Assembly: GCA_016893485.2 (NCBI GenBank)
Contig: JAFEKX020000001.1
Span: forward strand, 1,240,001 to 1,304,000
DNA: 64,000 nucleotides
Source of the DNA: Streptomyces sp. P3
GTDB lineage: Bacteria > Actinomycetota > Actinomycetes > Streptomycetales > Streptomycetaceae
Reading direction: 5' to 3'
Position numbers and translations under genes: made by a program. The notes beneath the pieces were generated by a model that worked only from the letters and a program-made list of their open reading frames with translations, was not told where the DNA came from and made no database searches. This document shows positions 20,397 through 30,599 of this stretch, piece after piece (the stretch's first letter is position 1; each line of letters starts with the position of its first letter).

Positions 20397-20955
20397 GGCA
20401 GCCCCGGCGTAGCGCGTGCTGGGCCGCGCGCAGGTAGAGGGCAACGTAGAAGGCCCTGTCCAGGTCCTCGGCCCAGGGGCCGGGGCGGACGGTCGCCAGC
20501 TCCTCCGCCTCGCCCTCCAGGAACCAGAAGGTGAGGGCGAGGTTCTCCGTCACCTCGGGTATCTCGGCGGGCAGTTCGAGGGCTGCCGCCAACCGCTCGG
20601 CGAGGGCGAGGACTTGGGGTGCGCCGACGATCACCGTCTCGTCCGTGTACGCGGAGCCGACCGGCAGCCGTATCTCCTCGTCGAGCGAGAACGGCACCAG
20701 CACCGACCAGTCGCCGAGCAACTCTCTTTCCTCAGGCGCCAGTTGGGCACGGCACAGCGCGTCGAACCCCGCATGGACGGGCTCAGCTTCTCCTCGAAGC
20801 CCGGGCCCGTGTCCCGTGCGGGCACGGCCGTGTACGGCGGCAGCCCGCGCCGGGCCAGCTCCGCGTCGAGCCCCTTCGCGATCGCCCCCATGCCCCCTTC
20901 CCCGTGTCCTCACCGAACCACTCCTGCGCGTCGACATCGACGAGATAGACACCCA
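20353..20955 (-). CDS. conserved hypothetical protein (frame breaks)
   Basis: About 200 residues, no function recognised. Reconstructed across breaks near 20895 and 20772 it begins MGVYLVDVDAQEWFGED, continues IAKGLDAELARRGLPPY, and ends FWFLEGEAEELA...AFYVALYLRAAQHALRRGC. It is acidic, without signal or membrane segments, and looks like a cytoplasmic alpha/beta protein. There is no clear ribosome-binding site before the ATG at 20955. If one C is missing near 20397 the protein would end at the second duplicate (about 20378), otherwise at 20353. It sits between convergent parts of the osmoprotectant transporter but shows no evident link. Confidence 0.55.
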   Translation of the reverse strand, partial: WVSISSMSTRRSGSVRTRGRGHGGDREGARRGAGPARAAAVHGRARTGHGPGLRGEAEPVHAGFDALCRAQLAPEERELLGDWSVLVPFSLDEEIRLPVGSAYTDETVIVGAPQVLALAERLAAALELPAEIPEVTENLALTFWFLEGEAEELATVRPGPWAEDLDRAFYVALYLRAAQHALRRGCPSPSAEPERSLTLS

Positions 20956-20996
20956 TGCCCGCAAGGTACAAGCCGCCACTGACAACGGCCCCGCCC

Positions 20997-21935
20997 TCAC
21001 TTCAGCAGGCCCTTGTCCTTCAGATACGTCCGTGCCACGTCCTGTGCCAACCGCCGCCAGCTGTCGACCTGTTGGTTCATGGAGGCGAGGTCGGCCGTAG
21101 TGAGAACGTCATTGAGTTTCCCCAGCGCCTTGGTCACGCCGGGGCTGCCCGCCCGGGCGCGGTTGACGACCGGGACGACGTAGTCGGCGTTCTGGAGGTG
21201 CTTGTCGTCGGTGAGGAGGACCAGGCCGAACTGGTCGAGGGTGGCGTCGGTGGTGGTGGTCAGCACCATCTGGTCCTGGCCGTTCCGCACGGCGCTCTTG
21301 GCCTGGGTCGTGCCGACGCCCTTGGGGTCGACGGCGGTGATGTCGATGCCGTAGACCTTCTTCAACCCCGGTTCGCAGTACGGCCGTTGCATCGCACTCG
21401 TCGCCCGCCGCGAGCCGTACCCTCAGTCCTGAGGCGCCGAGGTCGCTGAGGGTCTTGAGGTGGTGTTTCCCGGCGTACGAGCGGGCCACGGCGAAGGCGT
21501 TCTGGTCGACAGCCTTGCCGGGGGCGAGGACGGTGAGGCCGCGGGGCGTGGCCAGTCGGCGCAGGGCCTTCATCGTGGCGGCGAGGTCGGTGAGCCGACG
21601 GCCGGTGCGTCCGGGCCGTTGGTCTTGGCGTTGAGCCAGTCGGCGAAGGTGGCCGCGTACTCGGGGACGACGTCGATCTGCCCTGATTCCAGGGCGGGTT
21701 CGTAGAGTTCGCGGTTGGCGACGGTGAGCAGGGACGTCTTGTAGCCGGCCTGCTTGAGCAGGAGCGCGTACATCTGGGCCAGCAGGTCGCTCTCGGTGAA
21801 GCCGGCCGAGCCGATGGTGAGGTGGTGGCTGTCGCCCGGTGGTGCGGTGACGGCGCCCTTGGTCTCCAGCGACGGGCCGGTCGAGCACCCGGTGACCAGG
21901 AGCAGCAGACCGGCCAGGGCCGTGCGGCGCTTCAT
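20997..21935 (-). CDS. quaternary amine ABC transporter substrate-binding lipoprotein (frame breaks)
   Basis: About 312 residues of the OpuAC/OsmF (PF04069) family that captures glycine betaine-like compounds. The N-terminus MKRRTALAGLLLLVTGC gives a lipobox with Cys17 as the lipid anchor. Typical features are GSAGFTESDLLAQMYALLL and GQIDVVPEYAATFADWL. Frame breaks are near 21590 and 21393. Its start overlaps the end of the upstream permease by 4 bp (ATGA), so permease and binding protein are translationally coupled. Confidence 0.83.
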
Positions 21936-22602
21936 CGCGCTCCCCTCACCCAGCGGGGCGAGAGCCGTTCGGCGACCTCGAAGACGCCCTCGACGAGCAG
22001 CGCGAACACCGCGACGAGCACCGCTCCGGCGACCACCTGGGCGGTGTTGGCGAGGTTGAATCCGGCGGTGATGATGCGGCCGAGTCCGCCGCCGCCGGCG
22101 AGTGCGGCGATGGTCGCGGTGGCGACGAGCTGGACGGCCGCGATGCGGACGCCGTTCATCAACAGTGGGAGGAGAGCGGCAGTTCGACGCGGAACAGCAT
22201 CTGCGACCCGGTCATCCCCATGCCGCGCGCGGCCCGCACCACGTCGCGGTCGACCTCACGCATGCCGACATAGGCGTTGGTGAGCAGGGGCGGTACGGCG
22301 AACAGGACGAGGGCGACGACCGTGGGTCCCTCGCCCCACTTGCCGACCGGGGTCAGGAGCAGCAGGACCAGGACGGCGAAGGTGGGCACCGCGCGGCCGA
22401 TGTTGGAGATGTTCACGGCGAGTGCGCCGCCTTTGCCGAGGTGGCCGAGGACGAGGGCGATCGGCAGCGCGATCACACAGCTGATGACCAGGCAGACGAC
22501 CGTGAGGACGAGGTGCTGGGCGAGCCGGTGCCAGATGCCGTCGTCGCCGGACCAGTGGGCGGAGTCGGTGAGCCAGTGCCAGGCGTCGGTGAGGGTGTTC
22601 AT
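21932..22602 (-). CDS. quaternary amine ABC transporter permease 2 (frame break)
   Basis: About 223 residues of the ProW/OpuAB-type permease family with six hydrophobic helices. The conserved loop is RAARGMGMTGSQMLFRVELPL, the contact site for the ATPase, and NISNIGRAVPTFAVL is family typical. The frame breaks near 22165 just after the coupling loop, continuing as MNGVRIAAVQLVATATIAAL. Coupled on both sides by ATGA overlaps. Confidence 0.85.
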
Positions 22603-23291
22603 CCGCGTACCGCCCTCGTCCAGGGGGTGATCAGGCGTTGTACGAGCAGCAGGAGTACGTCGGCCAGGATCGCGATGACCACGCAGAGCACGGACGCGGT
22701 GAGCACCTGTGCCTTGAAGTAGGTGTTCATGCCCGCGTAGATCAGGTTGCCGAGTCCCCCGAAGCCGACGATCGCGCCGACCGTGACCAGCGACACCGCC
22801 GAGACGGTCGCGATGCGTAGGCCGGCCATGGCGGCGGGGAGGGCGAGGGGCAGTTCCACGGTGAGGAGGAGGCGGATCGGGCCGTAGCCCATGCCGCGTG
22901 CGGCCTGTCGGGTCTCCTCGGGGACGGCGCGCAGGCCCGCGAGGATGTTGCGGACGAGCAGGGTGAGTGAGTAGAGGACGAGCCCGGCGACGACGAGGGT
23001 GGCCGAGAGGCCGTAGACGGGCAGGAGCAGCGAGAACATCGCGAGGGACGGGATCGTGTAGAGGATCGTCGTCACTCCGAGCACCGGGCCCGCGGCCCAG
23101 CCCCAGCGGCGGGCCACCACCGCGAGCGGCAGGGCGATGGCGAGGCCGATGAGCACGGAGATCGCGGTCAGTTGCAGATGCTGGACGACCGCGTCGACGA
23201 GGATGTGGCGGCGGGTGCTCAGGTACTCGCCGCAGATCCACTCGTTGCGGGCGAGGCAGTCGTCCGGGGCGCGGTCACAGGTCCATTGCAT
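22599..23291 (-). CDS. quaternary amine ABC transporter permease 1
   Basis: An intact permease of about 230 residues, paralogous to the next gene. It begins MQWTCDRAPDDCLARNEWIC, a short Cys-containing extracytoplasmic segment, followed by six helices and the coupling loop AARGMGYGPIRLLLTVELPL. An in-frame GTG at 23300 has GGAG four bases upstream and may be the true start. It is the first gene of the leftward three-gene operon (permease, permease, binding protein). Confidence 0.85.
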   Translation of the reverse strand: MQWTCDRAPDDCLARNEWICGEYLSTRRHILVDAVVQHLQLTAISVLIGLAIALPLAVVARRWGWAAGPVLGVTTILYTIPSLAMFSLLLPVYGLSATLVVAGLVLYSLTLLVRNILAGLRAVPEETRQAARGMGYGPIRLLLTVELPLALPAAMAGLRIATVSAVSLVTVGAIVGFGGLGNLIYAGMNTYFKAQVLTASVLCVVIAILADVLLLLVQRLITPWTRAVRG

Positions 23292-23427
23292 CGGGCGCAC
23301 CCAGCTCCGGCGCGTTCTGGTGACCCGTACGGGCGGTCCCTCAGGGGTTCCGGTGGGTGGGGAGGGACGCGACGGAGGCCGCTCCTCCGATCGCGGCCCT
23401 GTCACGGGCTCCTCCGAGAACCCGACG

Positions 23428-23454
23428 CCGGGGGTGTCGCTGAGTACACCCCGG
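23428..23454. promoter_or_regulatory. inverted repeat upstream of the exporter genes
   Basis: CCGGGGGTGT, eight-base spacer, ACACCCCGG: arms match except for one extra G. It lies in the 250-bp region between the divergent osmoprotectant permease and exporter ATPase genes, about 90 bp before the exporter start. It could be an operator for either; no adjacent regulator gene is present. Confidence 0.35.
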
Positions 23455-23543
23455 ATACGGGTTCTGCGCCCAATGTGCGCAACCGGCGTTCTCCGTAGCG
23501 TCGTTGACGAGGCACAGGGCGTGCCGCACGGAGGGTGAGAGCG

Positions 23544-24324
<781 letters not shown>

Positions 24325-24326
24325 CG

Positions 24327-25636
24327 ATGTTCGTCCTCGCGATGCGCTCGATCCGGCAACGCCCCGGCCGCTTCCTGGCCACCCTGCTGGCCGCGTTCCT
24401 CGGCGCGGCGATCATCATGACCTTCAACTCCCTTCAGGACACGGCGAATCAGCACGGCATCGACTCGGTCAGCGCCGACACCCTGTCCACGTCGGCGAGC
24501 GTCGTCGGCGGCTACGGCACCCTGCTCGTCTTCTTCGCCGTCGCGTCGACCCTGACCGTCAACGTCCGCCAGCGCTCGAGGGAGTTGGAGACCCTGCGCT
24601 GCTCGGGGGCGACCCCGGCCCAGCTGAGGCGGATGGTCGTGGGTGAGGCGGTGGCCGTCGCACTGCTGGGCGCGGTCCTCGCCGTAGGCCCCGCGATGCT
24701 CGGCGGACGGGCCCTGCTCGGCGCGTTCAAGGACAGCGGCCAGGTGACCCGTTCCGTGGACTACTCCTTCGGCCCCTTCGCCCTCCAATCGGGCCTGGGC
24801 ATCACGCTGTTGGCGTCAGCGGGCGCCGCGTTCCTGGCCGTACGACGAGCGACCCGCGGCCGGAGGCACCAGGGCCGGGCCCGCACCGTCCTGGCCTGCG
24901 GCGCGCTGGTCACGGGCGTGGTGTCGGTGACGGTGACGTTCGCCTTCTCGGCCACGGACGCGGCACTGATGGCGGCCCCGGCCTACGGCGCGATCCTGCT
25001 CTCGGTCGGCCTCGCACTCCTCGCACCCCGCCTGCTGAAGACCCTGCTCGACCACCTCCAACTCACCGGCTCGACCGGCTGGTTGGCCATCCGCAACCTC
25101 CGCGAGCGAACCGACCAGCTCGCCGGAATCCTGATGTCCCTGATCCTCTTCACCGCGGTGTCCACGGCGACCCTCTACATGCAGGCGGTGGAGAGCGACG
25201 AGGTAAAGGCCTCGGGCCTGACGAAGTCGGTCGACGCGAAGAACCTGGAGACCCTCAACTTCACGGTCGTCGGCATCATCGTCGTCTTCGTCTGCGTGAT
25301 GCTGGTCAACTCCCTCTACGCGGCGACCACTTACCGCGCCCGAGAGTTCGCCGGCCAACGCCTCGCAGGCGCGACACCGGGCCAGGTCCTCGGCACGGTG
25401 GCCACGGAAACAGCGATCGTCACGATCACCGGCGTCCTGTCGGGCACGGTGGCCGCACTGGCGGGAATAATCCCTTCACGATGGTCCGCACGACCGGGGT
25501 ACTCCCCATCAGGGCCTGGGCATCTGGCTGACGGTGACCGCGGTGGCAGCCACGGCAACCCTGGGAACGAGCCTTCCTGACAGCCCGCCGCGTGCTGCGC
25601 GCCCCGGCGGTGGAGGCGGTGACCCTGGCGGCGTGA
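24327..25636 (+). CDS. FtsX-family ABC exporter permease (frame breaks near 3' end)
   Basis: About 436 residues. The architecture is two repeats of a periplasmic loop plus FtsX core (VVFFAVASTLTVNVRQRSRE region and the C-terminal VGIIVVFVCVMLVNSLYAA region), giving eight or more helices. The QRSRELETLRCSGATPAQ and AGQRLAGATPGQVLG segments are the usual cytoplasmic couplers. The frame breaks near 25475 and 25575; the restored end reads LTARRVLRAPAVEAVTLAA with TGA at 25634-25636. Such pairs export peptides or antibiotics or respond to cell-envelope stress; the substrate is unknown. Confidence 0.8.
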
Positions 25637-25656
25637 GCATCAAGGACACCACGGTC

Positions 25657-25682
25657 GGGGCAGGCGCTACGGCACCTGCCCC
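25657..25682 (+). terminator. terminator of the exporter operon
   Basis: GGGGCAGG, ten-base loop, CCTGCCCC, then TTCCTCG: a perfect 8-bp GC stem 20 bp after the restored permease stop. Confidence 0.6.
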
Positions 25683-25734
25683 TTCCTCGCGTCTGCACAG
25701 GCCGCCCAAATACACCGCGGCCGGAGATCGCTCC

Positions 25735-25778
25735 AAAGGGGCGCGGGGAACTGCGCCCAGCCCCGACGCACCCGCGGA
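25735..25778 (+). repeat. Streptomyces intergenic repeat, copy 3
   Basis: AAAGGGGCGCGGGGAACTGC followed by GCCCAGCCCCGACGCACCCG, closest of the three copies to the common Streptomyces form. It lies in the 320-bp gap 25637-25958, which otherwise contains only the terminator, a partial TetR-like operator at 25842 and no supported gene. Confidence 0.65.
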
Positions 25779-25841
25779 CAGTGGAGGCGCTGTGCGAACT
25801 CGCGGCGCGACACCGTGAGGTCACCGCGCCAGGGACCAGCG

Positions 25842-25857
25842 GGAAACCGATCGGTGT
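25842..25857. promoter_or_regulatory. partial copy of the AAACCGATCGGTTT operator
   Basis: GGAAACCGATCGGTGT matches the perfect palindromes at 28918 and 28952 at all but one position of the 14-bp core. It lies about 100 bp upstream of the MoxR gene. It might put the MoxR/VWA pair under the same unknown TetR-type regulator, but a single near-match is weak evidence. Confidence 0.35.
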
Positions 25858-25958
25858 ACACGCTTGCGCGGGCCCCCGATCCCGGGTGACAGTGAAGGTG
25901 AACAAGCGCTTAGATAGTGCCGCGCACCGACGCACCACCCGCGATCCGCCGGAGGCCC

Positions 25959-26815
25959 GTGTTCCGTTCCGTCGACGAAGTCGCCGCCCGCCTCGCCGAG
26001 ACCGGCTATCTGGCCTCGCCGGCGGTCGCCACGACCGTGTTCCTCGCCGACCGCCTCGGCAAGCCGCTCCTCGTCGAGGGCCCGGCGGGCGTTGGCAAGA
26101 CGGAACTGGCCAAGGCCGTCGCCGAGGTCGCGGGCGCCCAGCTGGTCCGGCTCCAGTGCTACGAGGGCGTCGACGAGTCCCGCGCGCTGTACGAGTGGAA
26201 CCACGCCAAGCAGCTGCTCCGTATCAGCGCGGGGCGCGACGAGAGCTGGGACGAGACCCGCACCGACATCTTCAGCGAGGAGTTCCTGCTCCCCGCCCAC
26301 TGCTCACGGCGATCCGCGGGGACGACCCGAAGGTCCTGCTGATCGACGAGACCGACAAGGCCGACGTCGAGGTGGAGGGCCTGCTGCTGGAGATCCTCAG
26401 CGACTTCCAGGTCACCGTCCCGGAGCTGGGCACGATCACCGCGACCCGCCGCCCCTTCGTGGTCCTCACCTCGAACGCCAGCCGTGAACTCTCCGAGGCC
26501 CTGCGCCGCCGTTGTCTGTTCCTCCATATCGGCTTCCCAGACGAGGAGTTGGAGCGTCGGATCGTACGGCTGAAGGTGCCGGGGCTCAGCACGGCGCTGG
26601 CCGAGTCGGTGGTCCGGGTGGTCGGGGCGCTGCGCGAGATGGAGCTGCGCAAGGTGCCGTCGGTGGCCGAGACCATCGACTGGGCCCGTACCCTCCTCGC
26701 GCTCGGCGCGGACACCCTCGACGAGAAGGTCGTACGGGACACCCTCGGCGTTCTCCTCAAGCATCAGGACGACATCCTGCGGGCCGCCGCGAAGCTCGAC
26801 CTGGACGCCGTGTGA
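25959..26815 (+). CDS. MoxR-family AAA+ ATPase (frame break)
   Basis: About 286 residues. It starts MFRSVDEVAARLAETGYLAS, the usual actinobacterial start; an in-frame GTG at 25917 is possible. Walker A is EGPAGVGKTELAKA, Walker B VLLIDETDKAD, sensor 1 VVLTSNASRELS. MoxR ATPases act as chaperones that assemble or activate partner enzymes, usually with a VWA-domain protein. The frame breaks near 26300, where a CCC run needs one more C to restore PLLTAIRG. It overlaps the VWA gene by 4 bp. Confidence 0.85.
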
Positions 26816-28170
26816 CCGCCGCCGGTGTCACCGAGCGGCTGACGGGCCTGGTCGGGCGCTGCGCGCGCACGGTCTGCGCATCGGCACCGGCGAGACGGTG
26901 GACGCGGCGCTGGCCATGGAAGCGCTCGGATTCGCGGACCGTGAGCTGCTGCGCGAGGGGCTGGCCGCGACCCTGCTGCACGGCACCGGCCAACGCCCGG
27001 TGTTCGACCCGGTCTTCGACCTCTACTTCCCGCACGGCGTCGGCGCACCGCAGGGCGAGCCCGCCGCAGACCGCGAGGACCTCCGCGACCGGCTCGCGGC
27101 GGCCCTCGCCGCCAACGACCAGGCGATGATGGGGCAGTTGGCGGCCGAGGCCGTCGACGGTTTCGGCGGCTACGGCAACTCCCCTCGTCGGACGGCTGGT
27201 CGTCGTACCAGACGCTGGACCGGCTGCGTCCGCAGACGCTGCTCGCGCGGGTGCGGACGAGCATCCGGGAGCAGGGCGGGCAGTCCGGGTTCGCCGACCG
27301 GCTGCTCGACGACGAGATCAGGCAGCGTATCGAGGGGTTCCGGCGGCAGGTCGCCGTGGAGGCCCGGCGGCGGGTGGCCGAGCGGCGCGGGCGGGACGAG
27401 ATCGCCCGGCGGGCCATCGCGCCGACGGCCGACCGCGTCGACTTCCTGTTCGCCGGACGGACCCAACTGGCCGAACTGCGCAGGGCGGTTCAGCCGCTGG
27501 CCCGGAAGCTGGCCACCCGGCTCGCCGCGCGCCGCCGCCGGGCGTCCCGGGGCACGATCGACCTGCGGCGCACGGTCGCGGCGGCTCGCTGTCCACGGGT
27601 GGGGTGCCGATGCGGCCCGTGCTGCGCAGGCGTCGGCCGGTCCGGCCCGAACTGGTGCTGCTGTGCGATGTGTCGGGCTCGGTGTCGGGCTTCTCCGACT
27701 TCACGATGCTGCTGGTGCAGGCGCTGCACGACCAGTTCAGCAAGGTGCGCGTGTTCGCCTTCGTCAACCGGCTCGACGAGGTGACACCGCTCCTCGCGCA
27801 CGGCACCGCGGACCCCGAGGGACTCGGCACCCGCATCCGTGACGAGGCCACCCTCACCGGCTGGCACGGAAGCAGCGACTACGGCGTCGCCCTGGGCGAG
27901 TTCGCCGAGCGGTACGGCGACGCGGTGGGCCCGCGCACGACCGTGTTCGTGCTCGGTGACGCCCGCACCAACATGAGCGACCCGAATCTGCTGGCCGTCC
28001 GGCAGATCACCCAACGGGCCCGCCGTATCTACTGGTTGAACCCCGAGCAGCGTTCCCAGTGGGGTACCGGAGACTCGGCCGCGCCGGAGTACGCGGAGCT
28101 GGTCGAGATGCACGAGTGCCGGAACGTGCGGCAACTGAGCGCGCTGGTCGGCCGGTTGCTGCCGATCTGA
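26812..28170 (+). CDS. VWA-domain (CoxE-like) protein, MoxR partner (frame breaks)
   Basis: About 453 residues. The N-terminal 250 residues are helical and Arg-rich; the C-terminal part is a von Willebrand A domain of the CoxE type with the MIDAS start LVLLCDVSGSVSGFSDF (DxSxS) and the acidic VFVLGDARTNMSDP. Coupled to MoxR by a GTGA overlap, the pair forms a standard MoxR-VWA module for metal-dependent chaperone activity; the client is not visible because no CO-dehydrogenase or similar enzyme lies nearby. Frame breaks near 26860, 27180 and 27590 are in G/C runs. Confidence 0.82.
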
Positions 28171-28185
28171 GCAGCGCCGATCGGG

Positions 28186-28887
28186 TCAGGCCGCCAACTG
28201 CGGGTACAGGGCGGCCCCTTCGCCGGAGAGCCCGGCCTTGACCTGGCGGGTCAGGTCGTCGGCGAGCACCTCGAAGGCGCCGGCCTCGATGCCGTCGAGG
28301 GCCTGTGCGGCGACGCTCTCGGGAGTGGACTTGGGCGCGTCGACGTGTGCGGCCATGTCGGTGTCGACGTAGCCGACATGCAGTCCGGTGACGTCGATGC
28401 CGCGCGGCTTCAGGTCCAGGCGCAGGGAGTTGGTCTGCGACCAGAGGGCCGCCTTGGACGCGCTGTAGGAGCCGAGGACACCGAGCCACGACAGCACCGA
28501 ATGGACGTTCAGGAGGTGGCCGCCGCCGTTGCGCTCGATGATCGGCACGAAGGCGCGGGTGACGAGCAGGGGACCGTAGAAGTTGGTCTCGAACTCGCGG
28601 CGGACGTCCTCGACGGGCGAGTCGAGGAAGTTCGCGTTCACGGACGCGCCCGCGTTGTTGATCAGGATGGTGACGTCCTGCGCCTGCTCGGCCGCCGCCG
28701 CGACGGACGCCGGGTCGCTGACCTCCAGCGCCAGCGGCACCGCGTCCGGGTGCGTGACGGTCTTCGGGTCGCGCGCGGTGGCGTACACCTTCTTGGCGCC
28801 GCGCTCGTACAGGGCCGCGACCAGCGCCCGGCCGATGCCGCGGCTGCCGCCGGTGACCAGGACTACGGCGCCTTCGATGTTCGTCAT
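28186..28887 (-). CDS. short-chain dehydrogenase/reductase
   Basis: An intact 233-residue SDR. It has the NAD(P)-binding GGSRGIGRALV, the INNAGAS motif, Ser in NVHSVLSWLGV and the YSASK catalytic pair. The substrate is unknown. Two perfect TetR-type palindromes lie 31 and 65 bp upstream of its start (28918-28935 and 28952-28965), so it is probably repressed and induced by a small molecule. No TetR gene adjoins it. It is convergent with the VWA gene (16-bp gap). Confidence 0.88.
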   Translation of the reverse strand: MTNIEGAVVLVTGGSRGIGRALVAALYERGAKKVYATARDPKTVTHPDAVPLALEVSDPASVAAAAEQAQDVTILINNAGASVNANFLDSPVEDVRREFETNFYGPLLVTRAFVPIIERNGGGHLLNVHSVLSWLGVLGSYSASKAALWSQTNSLRLDLKPRGIDVTGLHVGYVDTDMAAHVDAPKSTPESVAAQALDGIEAGAFEVLADDLTRQVKAGLSGEGAALYPQLAA

Positions 28888-28917
28888 GGGGAACTCCGGG
28901 GTGAGACAGAGAGAGAA

Positions 28918-28935
28918 GGAAACCGATCGGTTTCC
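28918..28935. promoter_or_regulatory. TetR-type operator 1
   Basis: GGAAACCGATCGGTTTCC is an 18-bp perfect palindrome. Together with the copy at 28952 it occupies the promoter region of the SDR gene. The centre-to-centre distance of the two sites is 32 bp, about three helical turns. Confidence 0.75.
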
Positions 28936-28951
28936 GCATGTCGACCACAGT

Positions 28952-28965
28952 AAACCGATCGGTTT
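28952..28965. promoter_or_regulatory. TetR-type operator 2
   Basis: AAACCGATCGGTTT, a 14-bp perfect palindrome identical to the core of operator 1. It lies between the leftward SDR gene and the rightward PLP enzyme gene, so either or both could be controlled. Confidence 0.75.
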
Positions 28966-29054
28966 CCATAAGCAAGTCCGGGGCAGGCCCGGAGAGGACC
29001 CGTATGCCGAACGGGACGCGAGCCGACCGCCGAGGGCGCGCGATGGTGTACGTC

Positions 29055-30023
29055 ATGAGCGACCCGCACCGCGCCCCGCACGTGGAACTGGCCACCTTCC
29101 CCACCCCGTGGAACCGGCCCCGAGACTCGCCGCCGCGATCGGGCTCGGCCCGGACGACCTGTGGATCAAGCGCGACGACCTGACCGGCCTCGGAGGCGGC
29201 GGCAACAAGATCCGCAAGCTGGAGTGGACCGCGGGCGCGGCACTCGCCGACGGCGCGGACACCCTGGTCACGACCGGCGCCCCGCAGAGCAACCACGCCC
29301 GTCTGACGGCGGCGGCCGGAGCGCGGCTGGGCCTGGACGTGGTGCTGGTGCTGCGCGGCTCACCGGGCGCGTCGCGCTCCGGGAACCTCGCCCTCGACGG
29401 CCTCTTCGGCGCCCGGATCGCCTGGGCGGGCGAGGTCGACCAGGCCGGACTGGACCGGGCGGCGGCCGAGGTGTGCGAGCGGCTGCGCACGGCGGGCGCG
29501 CGGCCCGCGCTGATTCCGTTCGGCGGTTCCAGCGCGCTCGGCGCACGCGGCTACGCCCGCTGCGGCGAGGAGTTGCGCCGGCAGCTCCCGGTTTCCGTAC
29601 CGCCGTCGTCGCGCTCGGCTCGGGCGGCACGATGGCCGGGCTGGTGACCGCCCTCGGACCGGACGCGGTCCTCGGGGTCGACGTGGGCGCACTGCCCGAA
29701 CCGGCCCTGGCGGTAAGGGAGTTCGCGGGCCTGCCCGCCTCGGAGGTACTGCGCGTACGACACGATCAGATCGGCGGGGGCTACGGCACCTCACCGCCGC
29801 CACCGCCGAGGCCCTCACCCTGACCGCCCGCACCGCCGGGCTCGTCCTCGACCCGACGTATACGGGACGCGCGATGGCAGGGCTGATCGCGGCCGTCCGG
29901 GACGGCGACATCCGGCCCGGCGAACGGACCGTGTTCGTGCACACGGGCGGGCTGCCCGGGCTGTTCGGCCACGCGGACGCGATCGCGTACGCCGAGGGGC
30001 GGGTCGTCCCGTACGAGGCATGA
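29055..30023 (+). CDS. D-cysteine desulfhydrase / ACC deaminase-like PLP enzyme (frame breaks)
   Basis: About 322 residues of fold-type II PLP enzymes. The PLP lysine is in GGGNKIRKLEW, followed by the substrate-carboxylate loop APQSNHARLTAA and the phosphate-binding GSGGTMAGL; the end VFVHTGGLPGLFGHAD is diagnostic. These enzymes deaminate D-cysteine or 1-aminocyclopropane-1-carboxylate; a Tyr/Glu pair that separates the two could not be scored with confidence. Frame breaks are near 29115, 29597 and 29797. Start ATG 29055 (or 29043) lacks a clear ribosome-binding site. Confidence 0.78.
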
Positions 30024-30028
30024 CGTGG

Positions 30029-30058
30029 GCGCCCGGCGGGTGCGGTGCCGCCGGGCGC
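30029..30058. terminator. bidirectional terminator
   Basis: GCGCCCGGCGG, eight-base loop, CCGCCGGGCGC: a perfect 11-bp stem between two convergent genes (PLP enzyme and cupin). Confidence 0.75.
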
Positions 30059-30069
30059 TCAGGGGTCGA

Positions 30070-30429
30070 TCACTTGGCCTTCGCGTAGTCCGTGGCCATG
30101 GCACCGGCGAAGTCGTACACGATCACCTGCTCGTCGCCGACGACCCACGCGTCGTGTCCGGGCGGGCACACGAAGACGTCGCCGGGGCCGACCTCGCCCT
30201 CGCCGCCGTCGTCCATGCGGAGATGCATGCGCCCCTGCACCACGTAACCGTTGTGATGGATCTGGCAACTCTCGGTGCCCGCGATCGGAGCCACCGACTC
30301 GGACCAGCGCCAGCCCGGTTCGAAGGTGCCCACCGCGAAGTCGAGTCCGCTGAGGTGGACCGCTTCGAGGTGGCCGCGGGGGAAGTCCCGTCGCTCGTCC
30401 GGCTTGTCGACCGTCTTCACTTCCAGCAT
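30070..30429 (-). CDS. cupin-domain protein
   Basis: 119 residues, starting MLEVKTVDKPDERRDFPRG at an ATG with GGAGG nine bases upstream. It is a single small beta-barrel cupin with IHHNGYVVQGRMHLRMDDGG as the first metal-binding motif and PPGHDAWVVGDE as the second. The role is unknown; such proteins may be sugar or amine-binding enzymes or signal proteins. The 170 bp upstream (30430-30599) shows no gene and presumably holds its promoter and the end of the neighbouring gene. Confidence 0.75.
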   Translation of the reverse strand: MLEVKTVDKPDERRDFPRGHLEAVHLSGLDFAVGTFEPGWRWSESVAPIAGTESCQIHHNGYVVQGRMHLRMDDGGEGEVGPGDVFVCPPGHDAWVVGDEQVIVYDFAGAMATDYAKAK

Positions 30430-30599
30430 GACGGCTGCCTCCGTTCCTGCCGCGCACAGCACGGCCGGGGCCGGTCTCCGTCTCCCGGCGACCACGAACG
30501 GCACCGATGCTCCGGCGGGGGCCGTGCCCCACCACTCCATCGTCTTCCTGTCCACCCGGGAGCGCCATTCGGGGAACCGTCAGGCCCACCCGGGCAGGT

